64,000 bases of DNA from Telluria antibiotica (GTDB lineage: Bacteria > Pseudomonadota > Gammaproteobacteria > Burkholderiales > Burkholderiaceae_D). The number at the start of each line of letters is the position of its first letter. The first letter of the stretch is position 1. The DNA lies in assembly GCF_011682055.1 (NCBI RefSeq), contig NZ_JAAQOM010000003.1, forward strand, positions 186,001-250,000. The letters are read 5' to 3'. Of this stretch, positions 44,695-53,016 are shown piece by piece. The translations under genes were made by a program, and so were the position numbers. Below the pieces are notes generated by a model. The model was given only the letters and a program-made list of their open reading frames with translations, was not told where the DNA came from and did no database searches.

Positions 44695-45198
44695 TTATTG
44701 ACCGAGGCGTAGCTCCCAGTAACCGACATCGATCCACCTTCCGAACTTCATCCCCACTTCCGTGAAGTGGGCGACCTTGAGAAAGCCCAGTTTTTCGTGC
44801 AACCGGACACTGCTTTCGTTTGGCAAAGCGATACCGCCGATCACGACGTGGACTTCGCGTTTGCGCAGTTCGTCCAGCAGCGCGCCGTAGAGAAGGCGTC
44901 CTAACCCCTGCCCGGCAAATGCCCGGTCGAGGTAGACCGTGCTCTCGACCGAATATCGATATGCGGAACGCGCCCGCCACTTGGTGGCGTAGGCATAACC
45001 TGCGATCCTGCCGTCGACCTCGAGGACCAGCCAGGGCAGGTTGGCAGCGCCTACGTCGGCGATGCGCTGGGCCATGTCCTGTGGGGTGACGGCTTCCTCT
45101 TCGAAGGTGATGGCCGTGGTCGCGACGTACGGGTTGTAGATGGCGCAGATCGAGGCGGCGTCGGCGGCAGACGCGAGTCGAAGATGGGTGCTCAGCAT
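44695..45198 (-). CDS. GNAT acetyltransferase, ArsN1/phosphinothricin type
   Basis: A 167-aa N-acetyltransferase: LRLASAADAASICAIYNPYV, TTAITFEEEAVTPQDM, VYLDRAFAGQGLGRLLYGAL (acetyl-CoA loop) and NESSVRLHEKLGFLKVAHFT. This is the phosphinothricin acetyltransferase pattern, which includes ArsN1, the enzyme that inactivates arsinothricin. Its place between a MarR-ArsN2 fusion and the ars operon strongly favours an ArsN1 role. It overlaps the fusion gene by 7 bases and lies 150 bases before arsR. Confidence 0.85.
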   Translation of the reverse strand: MLSTHLRLASAADAASICAIYNPYVATTAITFEEEAVTPQDMAQRIADVGAANLPWLVLEVDGRIAGYAYATKWRARSAYRYSVESTVYLDRAFAGQGLGRLLYGALLDELRKREVHVVIGGIALPNESSVRLHEKLGFLKVAHFTEVGMKFGRWIDVGYWELRLGQ

Positions 45199-46094
45199 GG
45201 CGTGTCGTCAAGGTTGGACAAGGAAAGCGCCATCAAACAGGCGCTGGCAGGACATAACTGTTTGAATTCACGGGTGTCCCGAATCGCAGGCGGTGCGTCT
45301 TTCCGCGCCACGGAGAGAAAGCCGTGGCGCTCGAAAAATGGCGCTGCGCTTTCGGTGAGCAGGTAGACGTGCTTGACCCCTGTAGTTCCGGCATCGCGAA
45401 GGACGTGCCGCAGCAACGCGCTGCCGTGATGCTGCCCGCGCAGCTGCCGGGCCACGACAAAAGAGCGCAGCAATGCATCGGCACCGTAGTCCTCGAAGCC
45501 ACCGACGGCGATCACATCCGCCCCGCTGACCCCGACCGTGAACCGGGCGAGGTGATCGGCGGCGTCTTCGGTGGGCAAGGATGCTGTCCGCAAGAGCTCC
45601 TGGATCTGCGGCCAATCGGAGGGCAGAGCGCGACGATACAGCACTTGTTGCCCCGAGCATGAGAGAAACGGCGGACGGAGGTTTGGGTCCAGATTGATCA
45701 GGACCTGTTCCAGAATGCTGGCCAGATGGCCGTCCTGGACCGGTGAGAGTGGGCTGAGCAAGGAAGCCGCATGGGCATTGAGGCGGTCATCGAGCGCGGT
45801 TGCACGGACTCGGCCGGCAGGCGACAGGCGCAGCTGTACGCGGCGTTTGTCGGTCTCGTCCGGTGCCCTCTCGACCAGGCCCGAGTCCACCAGACGGTGG
45901 ATGCCACGACTGATCCAGCCCTTATCAAGCATCAACCTGTTCGCAAGCTCTTGTTGGGTTACGCCGTCTGCTGGCAGTAGTTCTGTCAGCAGGTGGCACT
46001 CGACCGTCGATGCAGTGTCACCGCACTCGGCAGTTCGGCGCTGGGACCGGACATATTGGCGTACCACTTCGCGTAAGAGGGCAGGGCTCTTCAT
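45192..46094 (-). CDS. MarR-family regulator fused to an ArsN2-like acetyltransferase
   Basis: A 300-aa two-domain protein. Residues 1-150 are a MarR-type winged helix (GVTQQELANRLMLDKGWISR, GIHRLVDSGLVERAPDETDK). Residues 155-300 are a GNAT domain with ASLPTEDAADHLARF, ALLRSFVVARQLRGQHHGSA and the ArsN2-type ending REFKQLCPASACLMALSL. ArsN2 is linked to arsenic resistance. The fusion implies that one protein both senses and modifies the same ligand. A palindrome at 46106-46120, just upstream of the start, is a likely own operator. It overlaps the ArsN1-like gene by 7 bases. Confidence 0.85.
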   Translation of the reverse strand: MKSPALLREVVRQYVRSQRRTAECGDTASTVECHLLTELLPADGVTQQELANRLMLDKGWISRGIHRLVDSGLVERAPDETDKRRVQLRLSPAGRVRATALDDRLNAHAASLLSPLSPVQDGHLASILEQVLINLDPNLRPPFLSCSGQQVLYRRALPSDWPQIQELLRTASLPTEDAADHLARFTVGVSGADVIAVGGFEDYGADALLRSFVVARQLRGQHHGSALLRHVLRDAGTTGVKHVYLLTESAAPFFERHGFLSVARKDAPPAIRDTREFKQLCPASACLMALSLSNLDDTPC

Positions 46095-46105
46095 TTTTGG
46101 ATACC

Positions 46106-46120
46106 GTTGTCAATGACAAC
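46106..46120 (-). promoter_or_regulatory. Palindromic operator candidate upstream of marR-arsN2
   Basis: GTTGTCAATGACAAC is a perfect 7-1-7 palindrome 12 bases before the start of the MarR-type gene. A half-site GTTGTCA recurs at 46143-46149. Size and symmetry fit a MarR operator. Confidence 0.72.
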
Positions 46121-46193
46121 AATATCTGCGAAGGCCCGCTTTGTTGTCAAGTAAACAGTACTCGTAAGCCGGGTTACACAACGGTTACTTGAA

Positions 46194-46259
46194 CCCAGAA
46201 AGCAAAAAGCCCAACCATGAAGGCTGGGCTAAGTGCTTGATTCTTTGGTGCCGGCTGCA
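46194..46259 (-). repeat. Right direct repeat (att-like) at the tRNA-Thr 3' end
   Basis: This matches 41411-41477 with a few substitutions and a one-base gap. It covers the last tRNA bases and the terminator downstream of tRNA-Thr, so the tRNA 3' end is the probable integration site. Confidence 0.82.
46204..46230 (-). terminator. Terminator of tRNA-Thr
   Basis: On the minus strand AGCCCAGCC (46222-46230) pairs with GGTTGGGCT (46208-46216) including one wobble pair, followed by a T-run (46204-46208). It lies 15 bases after the tRNA and is itself part of the island repeat. Confidence 0.8.
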
Positions 46260-46321
46260 GGACTCGAACCCGCCACCTGATGATTACAAATCAACTGCTC
46301 TACCTGATGAGCTAAGCCGGC
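46246..46321 (-). tRNA. tRNA-Thr(TGT)
   Basis: A 76-base tRNA reads GCCGGCT at the 5' end and AGCCGGCACCA at the 3' end, so CCA is encoded. The acceptor stem has seven pairs, the anticodon loop is TTTGTAA with anticodon TGT (Thr), and the T loop is TTCGAGT. All four arms fold. Confidence 0.97.
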
Positions 46322-46342
46322 GATGTGGCCAGAATTATACCC

Positions 46343-46819
46343 TTATTTGATACGGGTCAACGTCGGACGACCACCTTTTTTGGGTGGTTCATCGTCATCG
46401 TCGGGTACATGCGACATGTCGGCGGTCGTCTTGGCCGGGACGGCGGCCAGGCCCGGGGCCGGGCTGGATGTCGGCTCCGGTGTCGCCGGGGGCAGGTCGG
46501 CGGCCGTCGTCGTCACGTCGAAGGCCATGCCCTGGCCGTTTTCGTTGGCGTAGATGGCCAGTACGTTGTGCACCGGGATGTACAGCTCGCGCGAGACGCC
46601 GTTGAAACGCGCGCGGAACGTGATCGCGTCGTTGTCCATCTTCAGCCCGGACGTGGCGCCGTAGCTGATGTTGAGGATGATCTCGCCCTTTTTCACGTAT
46701 TCCATCGGAACCGTGGTGGCGGCGTCGACCTTGACGGCCAGGTAGGGCGTGTAGCCGCTGTCCGTGCACCATTCGTAGATGGCACGCAGCAGGTACGGCT
46801 TGGTGGAGATGTCTGGCAT
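46343..46819 (-). CDS. sspB: ClpXP adaptor SspB
   Basis: A 158-aa adaptor that delivers ssrA-tagged and other proteins to the ClpXP protease. The conserved SspB core is clear: STKPYLLRAIYEWCTDSGYT, LNISYGATSGLKMDNDAITF and LYIPVHNVLAIYANENGQGM. A flexible Pro/Thr-rich linker leads to the conserved C-terminal tail GGRPTLTRIK, which binds ClpX. It lies downstream of sspA and follows its usual order. Confidence 0.96.
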   Translation of the reverse strand: MPDISTKPYLLRAIYEWCTDSGYTPYLAVKVDAATTVPMEYVKKGEIILNISYGATSGLKMDNDAITFRARFNGVSRELYIPVHNVLAIYANENGQGMAFDVTTTAADLPPATPEPTSSPAPGLAAVPAKTTADMSHVPDDDDEPPKKGGRPTLTRIK

Positions 46820-46906
46820 AGTTATCGGGGCGTGATGCGGGATGTTACACGCCAGTGTACTTCGATTCGCCTGCGGCGTCGTAAACTGGCGTGCAACGGC
46901 GGCGCC

Positions 46907-47518
46907 TTAGCGGCGCATCACCTTTTCGGACGGGGTCAGGGCTTCGATGTAGGCCGGACGCGAGAAGATGCGCTCGGCATATTTCATCAGCGGGGCCGCC
47001 GTCTTCGACAGTTCGATGCCGTAATGGTCCAGGCGCCACAGCAGCGGGGCAATTGCCACGTCCAGCATCGAGAATTCGTCGCCCAGCATGTACTTGTTCT
47101 TCAGGAACAGCGGAGCCAGCGTCGTCAGGCGGTCGCGGATCTCGGCGCGCGCCTTGTCGTGGCTCTTGTCGCCCACTTTATTGCGCTCGTTTTCGAGCGT
47201 GTTCACGTGGACGAACAGTTCCTTTTCGAAGTTGAACAGCATCAGGCGCGCGCGCGCGCGCATGAGCGGGTCGGCCGGCATCAGCTGCGGATGCGGGAAG
47301 CGCTCGTCGATGTATTCGTTGATGATGTTCGATTCGTACAGAATCAGTTCGCGCTCGACCAGGATCGGCACCTGGCCGTACGGATTCATCGTCGAGATGT
47401 CCTCGGGCTTGTTGAACAGATCCACGTCGCGCACTTCGAAGTCCATGCCCTTTTCGAACAGGACCAGGCGGCAGCGCTGGGAGAACGGGCACGTGGTGCC
47501 GGAGTAGAGAACCATCAT
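46907..47518 (-). CDS. sspA: Stringent starvation protein A (SspA)
   Basis: A 203-aa glutathione-S-transferase-fold protein that binds RNA polymerase. It starts MMVLYSGTTCPFSQRCRLVL and carries the conserved NPYGQVPILVERELILYESN and YIDERFPHPQLMPADPLMRA blocks. It lacks a convincing catalytic role as a GST, as expected of SspA. sspB is 87 bases downstream on the same strand, and the bc1 genes are upstream. Confidence 0.95.
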   Translation of the reverse strand: MMVLYSGTTCPFSQRCRLVLFEKGMDFEVRDVDLFNKPEDISTMNPYGQVPILVERELILYESNIINEYIDERFPHPQLMPADPLMRARARLMLFNFEKELFVHVNTLENERNKVGDKSHDKARAEIRDRLTTLAPLFLKNKYMLGDEFSMLDVAIAPLLWRLDHYGIELSKTAAPLMKYAERIFSRPAYIEALTPSEKVMRR

Positions 47519-47608
47519 GGTTTATAGTTCCTTCAAGAAACAAAGGGGTGAAGCGCCAGGCGGCTCACCCCGAATAGAAATTGCCCGCATTATAACCGGG
47601 CAATCAAC

Positions 47609-48373
47609 TCACTTTACGTCTTTCCAATAAGAAGCATTCAAAGACCAGGCAAGGAAAGCGAAGAAAGCGAGGAAAATCACGACGATCGCACCGAGGCGCT
47701 TGCGAAAGTCGCGCGCCGGTTCGGCCATCCAGTCCATGTAAGCGACGAGGTCGGCCACTTGCGTATCGAATTCCTGCGGGGTCAGCGTGCCCGGCGTCAC
47801 CTGCTCGAAGCCGGCGAAGCGGTGCACTTTTTTGCCTTCCTCGTGCGGATCCGGTTCCTCGACCATCTTGACCGTACGCACACCCTGCAACTGCCACAGC
47901 ACGTGCGGCATGGCGACGTTCGGCACGACCAGGTTGTTCCAGCCGGTCGGGCGGGTCTCGTCCTTGTAGAACGTGCGCAGGTAGGTGTAGATGTAGTCGG
48001 GGCCGGAACCGGCACTCGACGCGCGCGCGCGCGTGATGACCGACAGGTCAGGCGGAACAGCGCCGAACCAGGCTTTCGCATCCGCGGGACGCATCGCGAT
48101 CGTCATCATGTCGCCCACCTTCTCGCCCGAGAACAGCAGGTTGTTCTTGATCTGGTCTTCGCTCAGGCCCAGATCACGCAGGCGATTGTAGCGCATCGCC
48201 GATGCGGAATGGCAGTTCAGGCAGTAGTTGACGAACAGCTTGGCGCCGTTTTGCAGGGAAGCGATGTCCGTGCGTTCGGGTGCCCGGTCGAGCGCGAACC
48301 CACCTTCGTTCGCGAACGCGAATCCCGGCAGCAGGGCCAGGACCGCGAGCAGTTTTTTCGAAAAAAGCATCAT
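47609..48373 (-). CDS. petC: Cytochrome c1 of the bc1 complex
   Basis: A 254-aa c-type cytochrome. The signal peptide (LLAVLALLPGFAFA) is followed by the haem c site NYCLNCHSASAMRYNRL (CxxCH), the Met ligand region TIAMRPADAK, and a C-terminal membrane anchor (AIVVIFLAFFAFLAWSLNAS). It hands electrons from the Rieske protein to a soluble cytochrome c. Gene order petA-petB-petC is intact, with 28 bases between petB and petC. AAAGGAC precedes the start. Confidence 0.96.
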   Translation of the reverse strand: MMLFSKKLLAVLALLPGFAFANEGGFALDRAPERTDIASLQNGAKLFVNYCLNCHSASAMRYNRLRDLGLSEDQIKNNLLFSGEKVGDMMTIAMRPADAKAWFGAVPPDLSVITRARASSAGSGPDYIYTYLRTFYKDETRPTGWNNLVVPNVAMPHVLWQLQGVRTVKMVEEPDPHEEGKKVHRFAGFEQVTPGTLTPQEFDTQVADLVAYMDWMAEPARDFRKRLGAIVVIFLAFFAFLAWSLNASYWKDVK

Positions 48374-48401
48374 GGTTGTCCTTTGGCTTGAATTCCAGAA
48401 A

Positions 48402-49820
48402 TCAATGCGGGGTGAACGTAACGCGCTTGGGCACGGGCTTGAACTGGCCCATCGCGCTCCACCACGGCATCAGGAGGAAGAAGCTAAAGTACAGCAGGGT
48501 GCAGGCCTGGGCGACCAGCGTGTAGGCCGGGGTCGGCAACTGGGTGCCGAGGTAGCCGAGCGTCAGGAACGCCACGAAGAACACGGCGTACACGATCTTG
48601 TGCCAGCTCGGGCGGTAGCGGATCGATTTCACTGGCGACTGGTCCAGCCAGGGCAGCAGCGCCAGGATCACGACGGCCGAGCCGAACAGCACGACGCCCC
48701 AGAATTTCGCGTCCAGCACTTGCGGCAGCATGCCGATCTCCGCCAGCACGGCGACGATGGTCACCGCGACCTTGGTCTTGTACGACAGGCGCGAACGCAT
48801 CCAGATGAGTACGACATACGCGGCCAGGCCGAGCATCACGATCCACATGAAGTCCGACGTCGTCGCGCGCAGCACGGAGTAGAACGGCGTGAAATACCAG
48901 GTCGGCGCGATGTGCGGCGGGGTCTTCAGCGAGTCGGCCGGCAGGAAGTTGTTGTATTCCAGGAAGTAGCCGCCCATTTCCGGTGCGAAGAACACGACGG
49001 TGCTGAAGATCAGAAGGAACATCGAGACGCCGAACAAGTCCTTGGTCGTGTAGTACGGGTGCGACGGGATGGCATCGACCCCATGGCCGTCCGGGCCGAG
49101 GTTTTCCTTCACTTCGATACCGTCCGGGTTGCTCGAGCCCACTTCGTGCAGCGCGATCAGGTGCGCGGCGACGAGGCCCAGCAGCACGAGCGGGATCGCG
49201 ATCACGTGGAAGGCGAAGAAGCGGTTCAGCGTCGCGTCCGACACGACGTAGTCGCCGCGGATCCACAGCGACAGGTCCGGGCCGATGAACGGGATGGCGC
49301 TGAACAGATTGACGATCACCTGGGCGCCCCAGTACGACATCTGGCCCCACGGCAGCAGGTAGCCGAAGAAGGCTTCGGCCATCAGGCACAGGAAGATCGC
49401 GAAGCCGAACAGCCAGATCAGCTCGCGCGGCTTGCGATACGAGCCGTACAGCAGGCCACGGGTCATGTGCAGGTAGACGACGATGAAGAACGCGGAGGCG
49501 CCGGTGGAATGCATGTAGCGCACGAGCCAGCCCCAGTGCACCTCGCGCATGATGTTCTGCTCGACCGAGTAGAACGCGAGGTTGGCATCCGGCTTGTAGT
49601 ACATCGTCAGGAAGATGCCGGTGACGATCTGCAACACCAGGATCAGCATCGCCAGCGAGCCGAACAGGTACCAGATGTTGAAATTCTTCGGCGCGTAGTA
49701 GCGGCCCCACTGGTCGTTCCACAGTTTCGTCAGGGGGAAGCGGTCGTCGACCCAGGCCAGGGCCTTGTGGCTTTTCGGCGCGTCGGCCGGGAGTTTGGTT
49801 TCCTTGAACGCTGCGCCCAT
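48402..49820 (-). CDS. petB: Cytochrome b of the bc1 complex
   Basis: A 472-aa integral membrane protein with eight or more helices. It contains the haem-ligating histidine helices (GWLVRYMHSTGASAFFIVVY and LNRFFAFHVIAIPLVLLGLV), the quinol-site PEW-like region (APTWYFTPFYSVLRA), and the Qo loop (FFGYLLPWGQMSYWGAQVIV). It ends close to cytochrome c1 and starts one base from the Rieske stop, so the three genes are one operon. Confidence 0.96.
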   Translation of the reverse strand: MGAAFKETKLPADAPKSHKALAWVDDRFPLTKLWNDQWGRYYAPKNFNIWYLFGSLAMLILVLQIVTGIFLTMYYKPDANLAFYSVEQNIMREVHWGWLVRYMHSTGASAFFIVVYLHMTRGLLYGSYRKPRELIWLFGFAIFLCLMAEAFFGYLLPWGQMSYWGAQVIVNLFSAIPFIGPDLSLWIRGDYVVSDATLNRFFAFHVIAIPLVLLGLVAAHLIALHEVGSSNPDGIEVKENLGPDGHGVDAIPSHPYYTTKDLFGVSMFLLIFSTVVFFAPEMGGYFLEYNNFLPADSLKTPPHIAPTWYFTPFYSVLRATTSDFMWIVMLGLAAYVVLIWMRSRLSYKTKVAVTIVAVLAEIGMLPQVLDAKFWGVVLFGSAVVILALLPWLDQSPVKSIRYRPSWHKIVYAVFFVAFLTLGYLGTQLPTPAYTLVAQACTLLYFSFFLLMPWWSAMGQFKPVPKRVTFTPH

Positions 49821-49821
49821 C

Positions 49822-50436
49822 TTATGCCTCGCCTTTCTCGTCTTTGCCGATCAAGATCTTGTTGTCGGACAGGTACATGTACGGGGGGACGTCAAGGTTG
49901 GCCGGAGCGGGCTTGTTCTTGAAGACGCGGCCCGACAGGTCGAACGTCGATCCGTGGCAGGGGCAGAGGAAGCCGCCGTGCCAGTCGTCCGGCAGGTTCG
50001 GCTGCGGACCTTCGGCAAAGCGGGCGGAGGGCGAGCAGCCCAGGTGGGAGCAGATGCCGACGACGACAAGGAGTTCCTTGTGTTTTTCGTAGGCGCGGAA
50101 TTCGTTCTTCGCGTATGCCGGCACCGGCATTTGATAGGGTTTATCGGAATTCGGATCGGCGACCAGGCTGTCGTTCTTCGGCAGGCTGGCCAGCATTTCA
50201 GGCGTGCGGCGCAGGATCCACACGGGTTTGCCGCGCCACTCCACGACTTTCAGTTCGCCCGGTTTGACATCGGATATATCCGCTTCGACCGGGGCGCCGG
50301 CCGCTTTTGCTCGCTCCGAGGGCTGCAACGTACTGACCAGCACCCCGGCCGTTGAAACACCGACAACGCCACCCGCCGCGCATGTAGCCACGAGCAAGCC
50401 TCGCCGGCCTGGATCGACCTGCTTCTCATTACTCAT
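49822..50436 (-). CDS. petA: Rieske iron-sulfur protein of the bc1 complex
   Basis: A 204-aa ubiquinol:cytochrome c reductase subunit. A twin-arginine-like N-terminal anchor (GRRGLLVATCAAGGVVGVST) precedes the cluster-binding motifs CSHLGC and CPCHGS that ligate the [2Fe-2S] centre. I place the start at ATG 50436 with GGAG upstream, and not at 50475. A TATAAT at 50515-50520 lies about 80 bases upstream. Confidence 0.95.
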   Translation of the reverse strand: MSNEKQVDPGRRGLLVATCAAGGVVGVSTAGVLVSTLQPSERAKAAGAPVEADISDVKPGELKVVEWRGKPVWILRRTPEMLASLPKNDSLVADPNSDKPYQMPVPAYAKNEFRAYEKHKELLVVVGICSHLGCSPSARFAEGPQPNLPDDWHGGFLCPCHGSTFDLSGRVFKNKPAPANLDVPPYMYLSDNKILIGKDEKGEA

Positions 50437-50514
50437 ACCAACTCCATTCGTCAAATGCGAAATGTTGCAATGCAATACGTTGCAAACCAGTCAAAGGCTT
50501 TTTTGCAACAGTCG

Positions 50515-50543
50515 ATTATAGGTGAACAGATATGCAAATTAAA
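50515..50543 (-). promoter_or_regulatory. Candidate sigma-70 promoter of petABC
   Basis: On the minus strand a perfect -10 TATAAT (50515-50520) is preceded by a weak -35 TTTAAT (50538-50543) with a 17-base spacer. Three TTGCAA motifs follow in the leader. Confidence 0.5.
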
Positions 50544-50699
50544 GAAAAAACGTTTCCGTTGTAGCGAGCCTCTCCAAACGCACATTTTTGACTTGGCACC
50601 CTCGGCCACATGGATATCTCGCACGATCGGCAGCGGACGCGTTTCCTGTATCATCGCTGTGTACTTGGCAAGATTTTTAAAAACACAAGGAGGTCCGGG

Positions 50700-51131
50700 A
50701 TGTCGATGATGGAAGAGTTCAAAAAGTTTGCAATGAAGGGCAATGTCATCGATCTCGCGGTCGGTGTGATCATCGGCGGTGCGTTCGGACGCATCGTGGA
50801 TTCCCTCGTGCAGGACGTCATCATGCCGCCGATCGGCAAGCTGTTCGGCGGTCTCGATTTCGCCAGCTACTACGTTCCGCTCAACGGCCAGCCGTACGGT
50901 CTGCCGCTGGCGGAGGCGAAGAAGGCCGGCGCTGTGCTGGCATACGGCAATTTCTTCACGATCCTGCTGAATTTCGCGATCCTCGCGTTCGTCATCTTCC
51001 AGATGGTGCGCCTGATGAACCGCCTGCGCAGCCCGCTCAGCAAGGCCGAGGAAGCGGCGGCCGCCGTACCGGCGCCGCCGTCGGAAGAAGTCGTGCTGCT
51101 GCGCGAGATCCGCGACGCGCTGAAGCGATAA
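50700..51131 (+). CDS. mscL: Large-conductance mechanosensitive channel MscL
   Basis: A 143-aa inner-membrane channel that opens under osmotic downshock. It starts [20 protein letters not shown], which is the conserved amphipathic N-helix, then TM1 ([20 protein letters not shown]) and TM2 ([20 protein letters not shown]), and ends in a helical C-terminal bundle. A strong AAGGAGGT at 50688-50695 supports the start. It is divergent from petA. Confidence 0.96.
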   Translation: MSMMEEFKKFAMKGNVIDLAVGVIIGGAFGRIVDSLVQDVIMPPIGKLFGGLDFASYYVPLNGQPYGLPLAEAKKAGAVLAYGNFFTILLNFAILAFVIFQMVRLMNRLRSPLSKAEEAAAAVPAPPSEEVVLLREIRDALKR

Positions 51132-51147
51132 CGCCGGGAGTGCCCCG

Positions 51148-52299
51148 ATGCGCCGCTACTGGCTGCTGTTCGCGCAAACCGTCACGATTGCCCTCGGCAT
51201 CTATGTCGTGATCGCGGCGCTGCGGCCGGAGTGGACGGCGCGCGCGCCGACGCAGGTGGGCGTCGGCGGGCCTGGGCGGGCGGTGCCCGTGCTGCAGGCG
51301 CCCGCCGGCGGTCCAGCGCCGGCCAGCTACCGCGACGGCGCCGCCAGGGCCATGCCGGCCGTCGTCAACATCCTCACCAGCAAGGCGTTGCGCGAGACCC
51401 ATCCGCTGCTGAAGGACCCGTTCTTCAAGCGGTTTTTCGGCGACAAGATGCCGCCGCAGGAACAGATGGCAAGCCTCGGCTCCGGCGTGATCGTCAGCGG
51501 CGACGGCTACATCCTGACCAATTACCACGTCGTCGAAGGCGCCGACGAGATCGAAGTCGGCCTGGCCGACGGGCGCAAGGCCGCCGCCAGCGTCGTCGGC
51601 ACCGATCCGGAAACGGACCTGGCCGTGATCCGCATCAAGGCCGATAAACTGCCCGTGATCGTGCTGGGCGACCCCGACCAGGCGCGCGTGGGCGACGTCG
51701 TGCTGGCGATCGGCAACCCGTTCGGCGTCGGCCAGACTGTCACGCTCGGCATCATTTCCGCGCTGGGCCGCAACAACCTGCACATCAACCACTTCGAGAA
51801 TTTCATCCAGACCGACGCCGCCATCAACTTCGGCAACTCGGGTGGGGCGCTCGTCGACACGCGCGGCAATCTGCTGGGCATCAACTCGGCCATTTATTCG
51901 CAGACTGGCGGCTCGGTCGGGATCGGGTTCGCGATTCCCGTGTCGACGGCAAAGACCGTCCTCGATGCGATCATCAAGCATGGCCAGGTCGTGCGCGGCT
52001 GGATCGGCGTCGAATCGCAGGACATCACGCCCGAGCTGGCCGACAGCTTCGGCCTCGCGCGCGACCGCGGCGCCATCATCGCCGGCGTCGTGCGTGGCGG
52101 GCCGGCCGACCGTGCCGGCATCCATCCGGGCGACATCCTGCTGGCCGTGCAAGGCAAAAAAGTGAGCAGCACCAACGACATGATGAACCTCATCGCCGAC
52201 CTGCCGCCCGGCGGCAAGGCGACGATGACGGTCATGCGCAAGAACCGCGAGACGGCGATCGACGTGACCGTCGGCCGGCGTCCGCGGCAGACCCCCTGA
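51148..52299 (+). CDS. HtrA/DegS-type periplasmic serine protease
   Basis: A 383-aa protease with an N-terminal membrane anchor (YWLLFAQTVTIALGIYVVIA) and the trypsin-like triad His (TNYHVVEGAD), Asp (ETDLAVIRIK) and Ser (NFGNSGGALVD). One PDZ domain follows at about residues 285-370 (GWIGVESQDITPELADSFGL, HPGDILLAVQGKK). One PDZ and an anchor point to a DegS-like role in envelope-stress signalling rather than to DegP. It is 16 bases after mscL. Confidence 0.92.
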   Translation: MRRYWLLFAQTVTIALGIYVVIAALRPEWTARAPTQVGVGGPGRAVPVLQAPAGGPAPASYRDGAARAMPAVVNILTSKALRETHPLLKDPFFKRFFGDKMPPQEQMASLGSGVIVSGDGYILTNYHVVEGADEIEVGLADGRKAAASVVGTDPETDLAVIRIKADKLPVIVLGDPDQARVGDVVLAIGNPFGVGQTVTLGIISALGRNNLHINHFENFIQTDAAINFGNSGGALVDTRGNLLGINSAIYSQTGGSVGIGFAIPVSTAKTVLDAIIKHGQVVRGWIGVESQDITPELADSFGLARDRGAIIAGVVRGGPADRAGIHPGDILLAVQGKKVSSTNDMMNLIADLPPGGKATMTVMRKNRETAIDVTVGRRPRQTP

Positions 52300-52314
52300 A
52301 CTTCCGGATTTTCT

Positions 52315-53004
52315 ATGCACCTGCGCGACCTGACGCAATTCCTGTCCGAACTCAAAGAGAGCAACACCCGCCCGTGGTTCGTCATGAACAAGCCCCGCTA
52401 CGACATCCTGCGGGCCGAATTCCTCGAGGTGCTGACGGAACTGATCCGCGAGATCGGCAAGTTCGACAAGCAGGTCGTCGCGTGCGACCCGAAGAAGGCG
52501 ATCTTCCGGTTCCAGCGCGATACGCGCTTTTCGCACGACAAGACGCCCTATAAAACGCATTTCTCGGCAGGTATCGCGCCCGGCAACAAGCGCCGCCCCA
52601 GCGAAGGCGGCGGGCCGACTTATTACTTCCACATCGAAGCCGACGGTACGCTGTTGTACGGCGCCGGGGAATACCTGCCGCCGGCGGCGCGCCTGAAGGC
52701 GATCCGCGAGCACGTCGTCAACGATGCGACAGGATTCGCCAAAATGTTGAAGAATAAACATCTGCGCGAGACCTATGGCGACCTGCAGCCGGAAGACAAG
52801 CTGCAACGCCCGCCGAAAGGATTCGATCCGAACCATCCGCTCGTCGAATACCTGAAGCTGAAGAGTTATTTCGTCTGGAACGAAGAGAAGCTGGACATCA
52901 ACGCCCCGGACAAGCTCGTCCCGCGGCTCGCGCAGGGATTCAAGGACGCCACCGCGCTCGTCAACTGGCTGCGCGGGGTGCCGCAGACATTTGAAGAAGA
53001 GTAA
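52315..53004 (+). CDS. DUF2461 family protein
   Basis: A 229-aa protein of unknown biochemical role, with the conserved LRDLTQFLSELKESNTRPWF start, RFQRDTRFSHDKTPYKTHFS, and the YYFHIEADGTLLYGAGEYLP blocks that mark DUF2461 proteins. It is soluble and may bind a nucleic acid or small ligand, but this is unproven. It lies 15 bases after the protease gene and 12 before the cupin gene, so the three may be co-transcribed. Confidence 0.85.
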   Translation: MHLRDLTQFLSELKESNTRPWFVMNKPRYDILRAEFLEVLTELIREIGKFDKQVVACDPKKAIFRFQRDTRFSHDKTPYKTHFSAGIAPGNKRRPSEGGGPTYYFHIEADGTLLYGAGEYLPPAARLKAIREHVVNDATGFAKMLKNKHLRETYGDLQPEDKLQRPPKGFDPNHPLVEYLKLKSYFVWNEEKLDINAPDKLVPRLAQGFKDATALVNWLRGVPQTFEEE

Positions 53005-53016
53005 AGGGAGTCACAC

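Noticed and set aside
50461..50515. Three TTGCAA motifs upstream of petA
   Set aside because: They are short, not evenly spaced and common in this AT-rich leader, so I could not support an operator.
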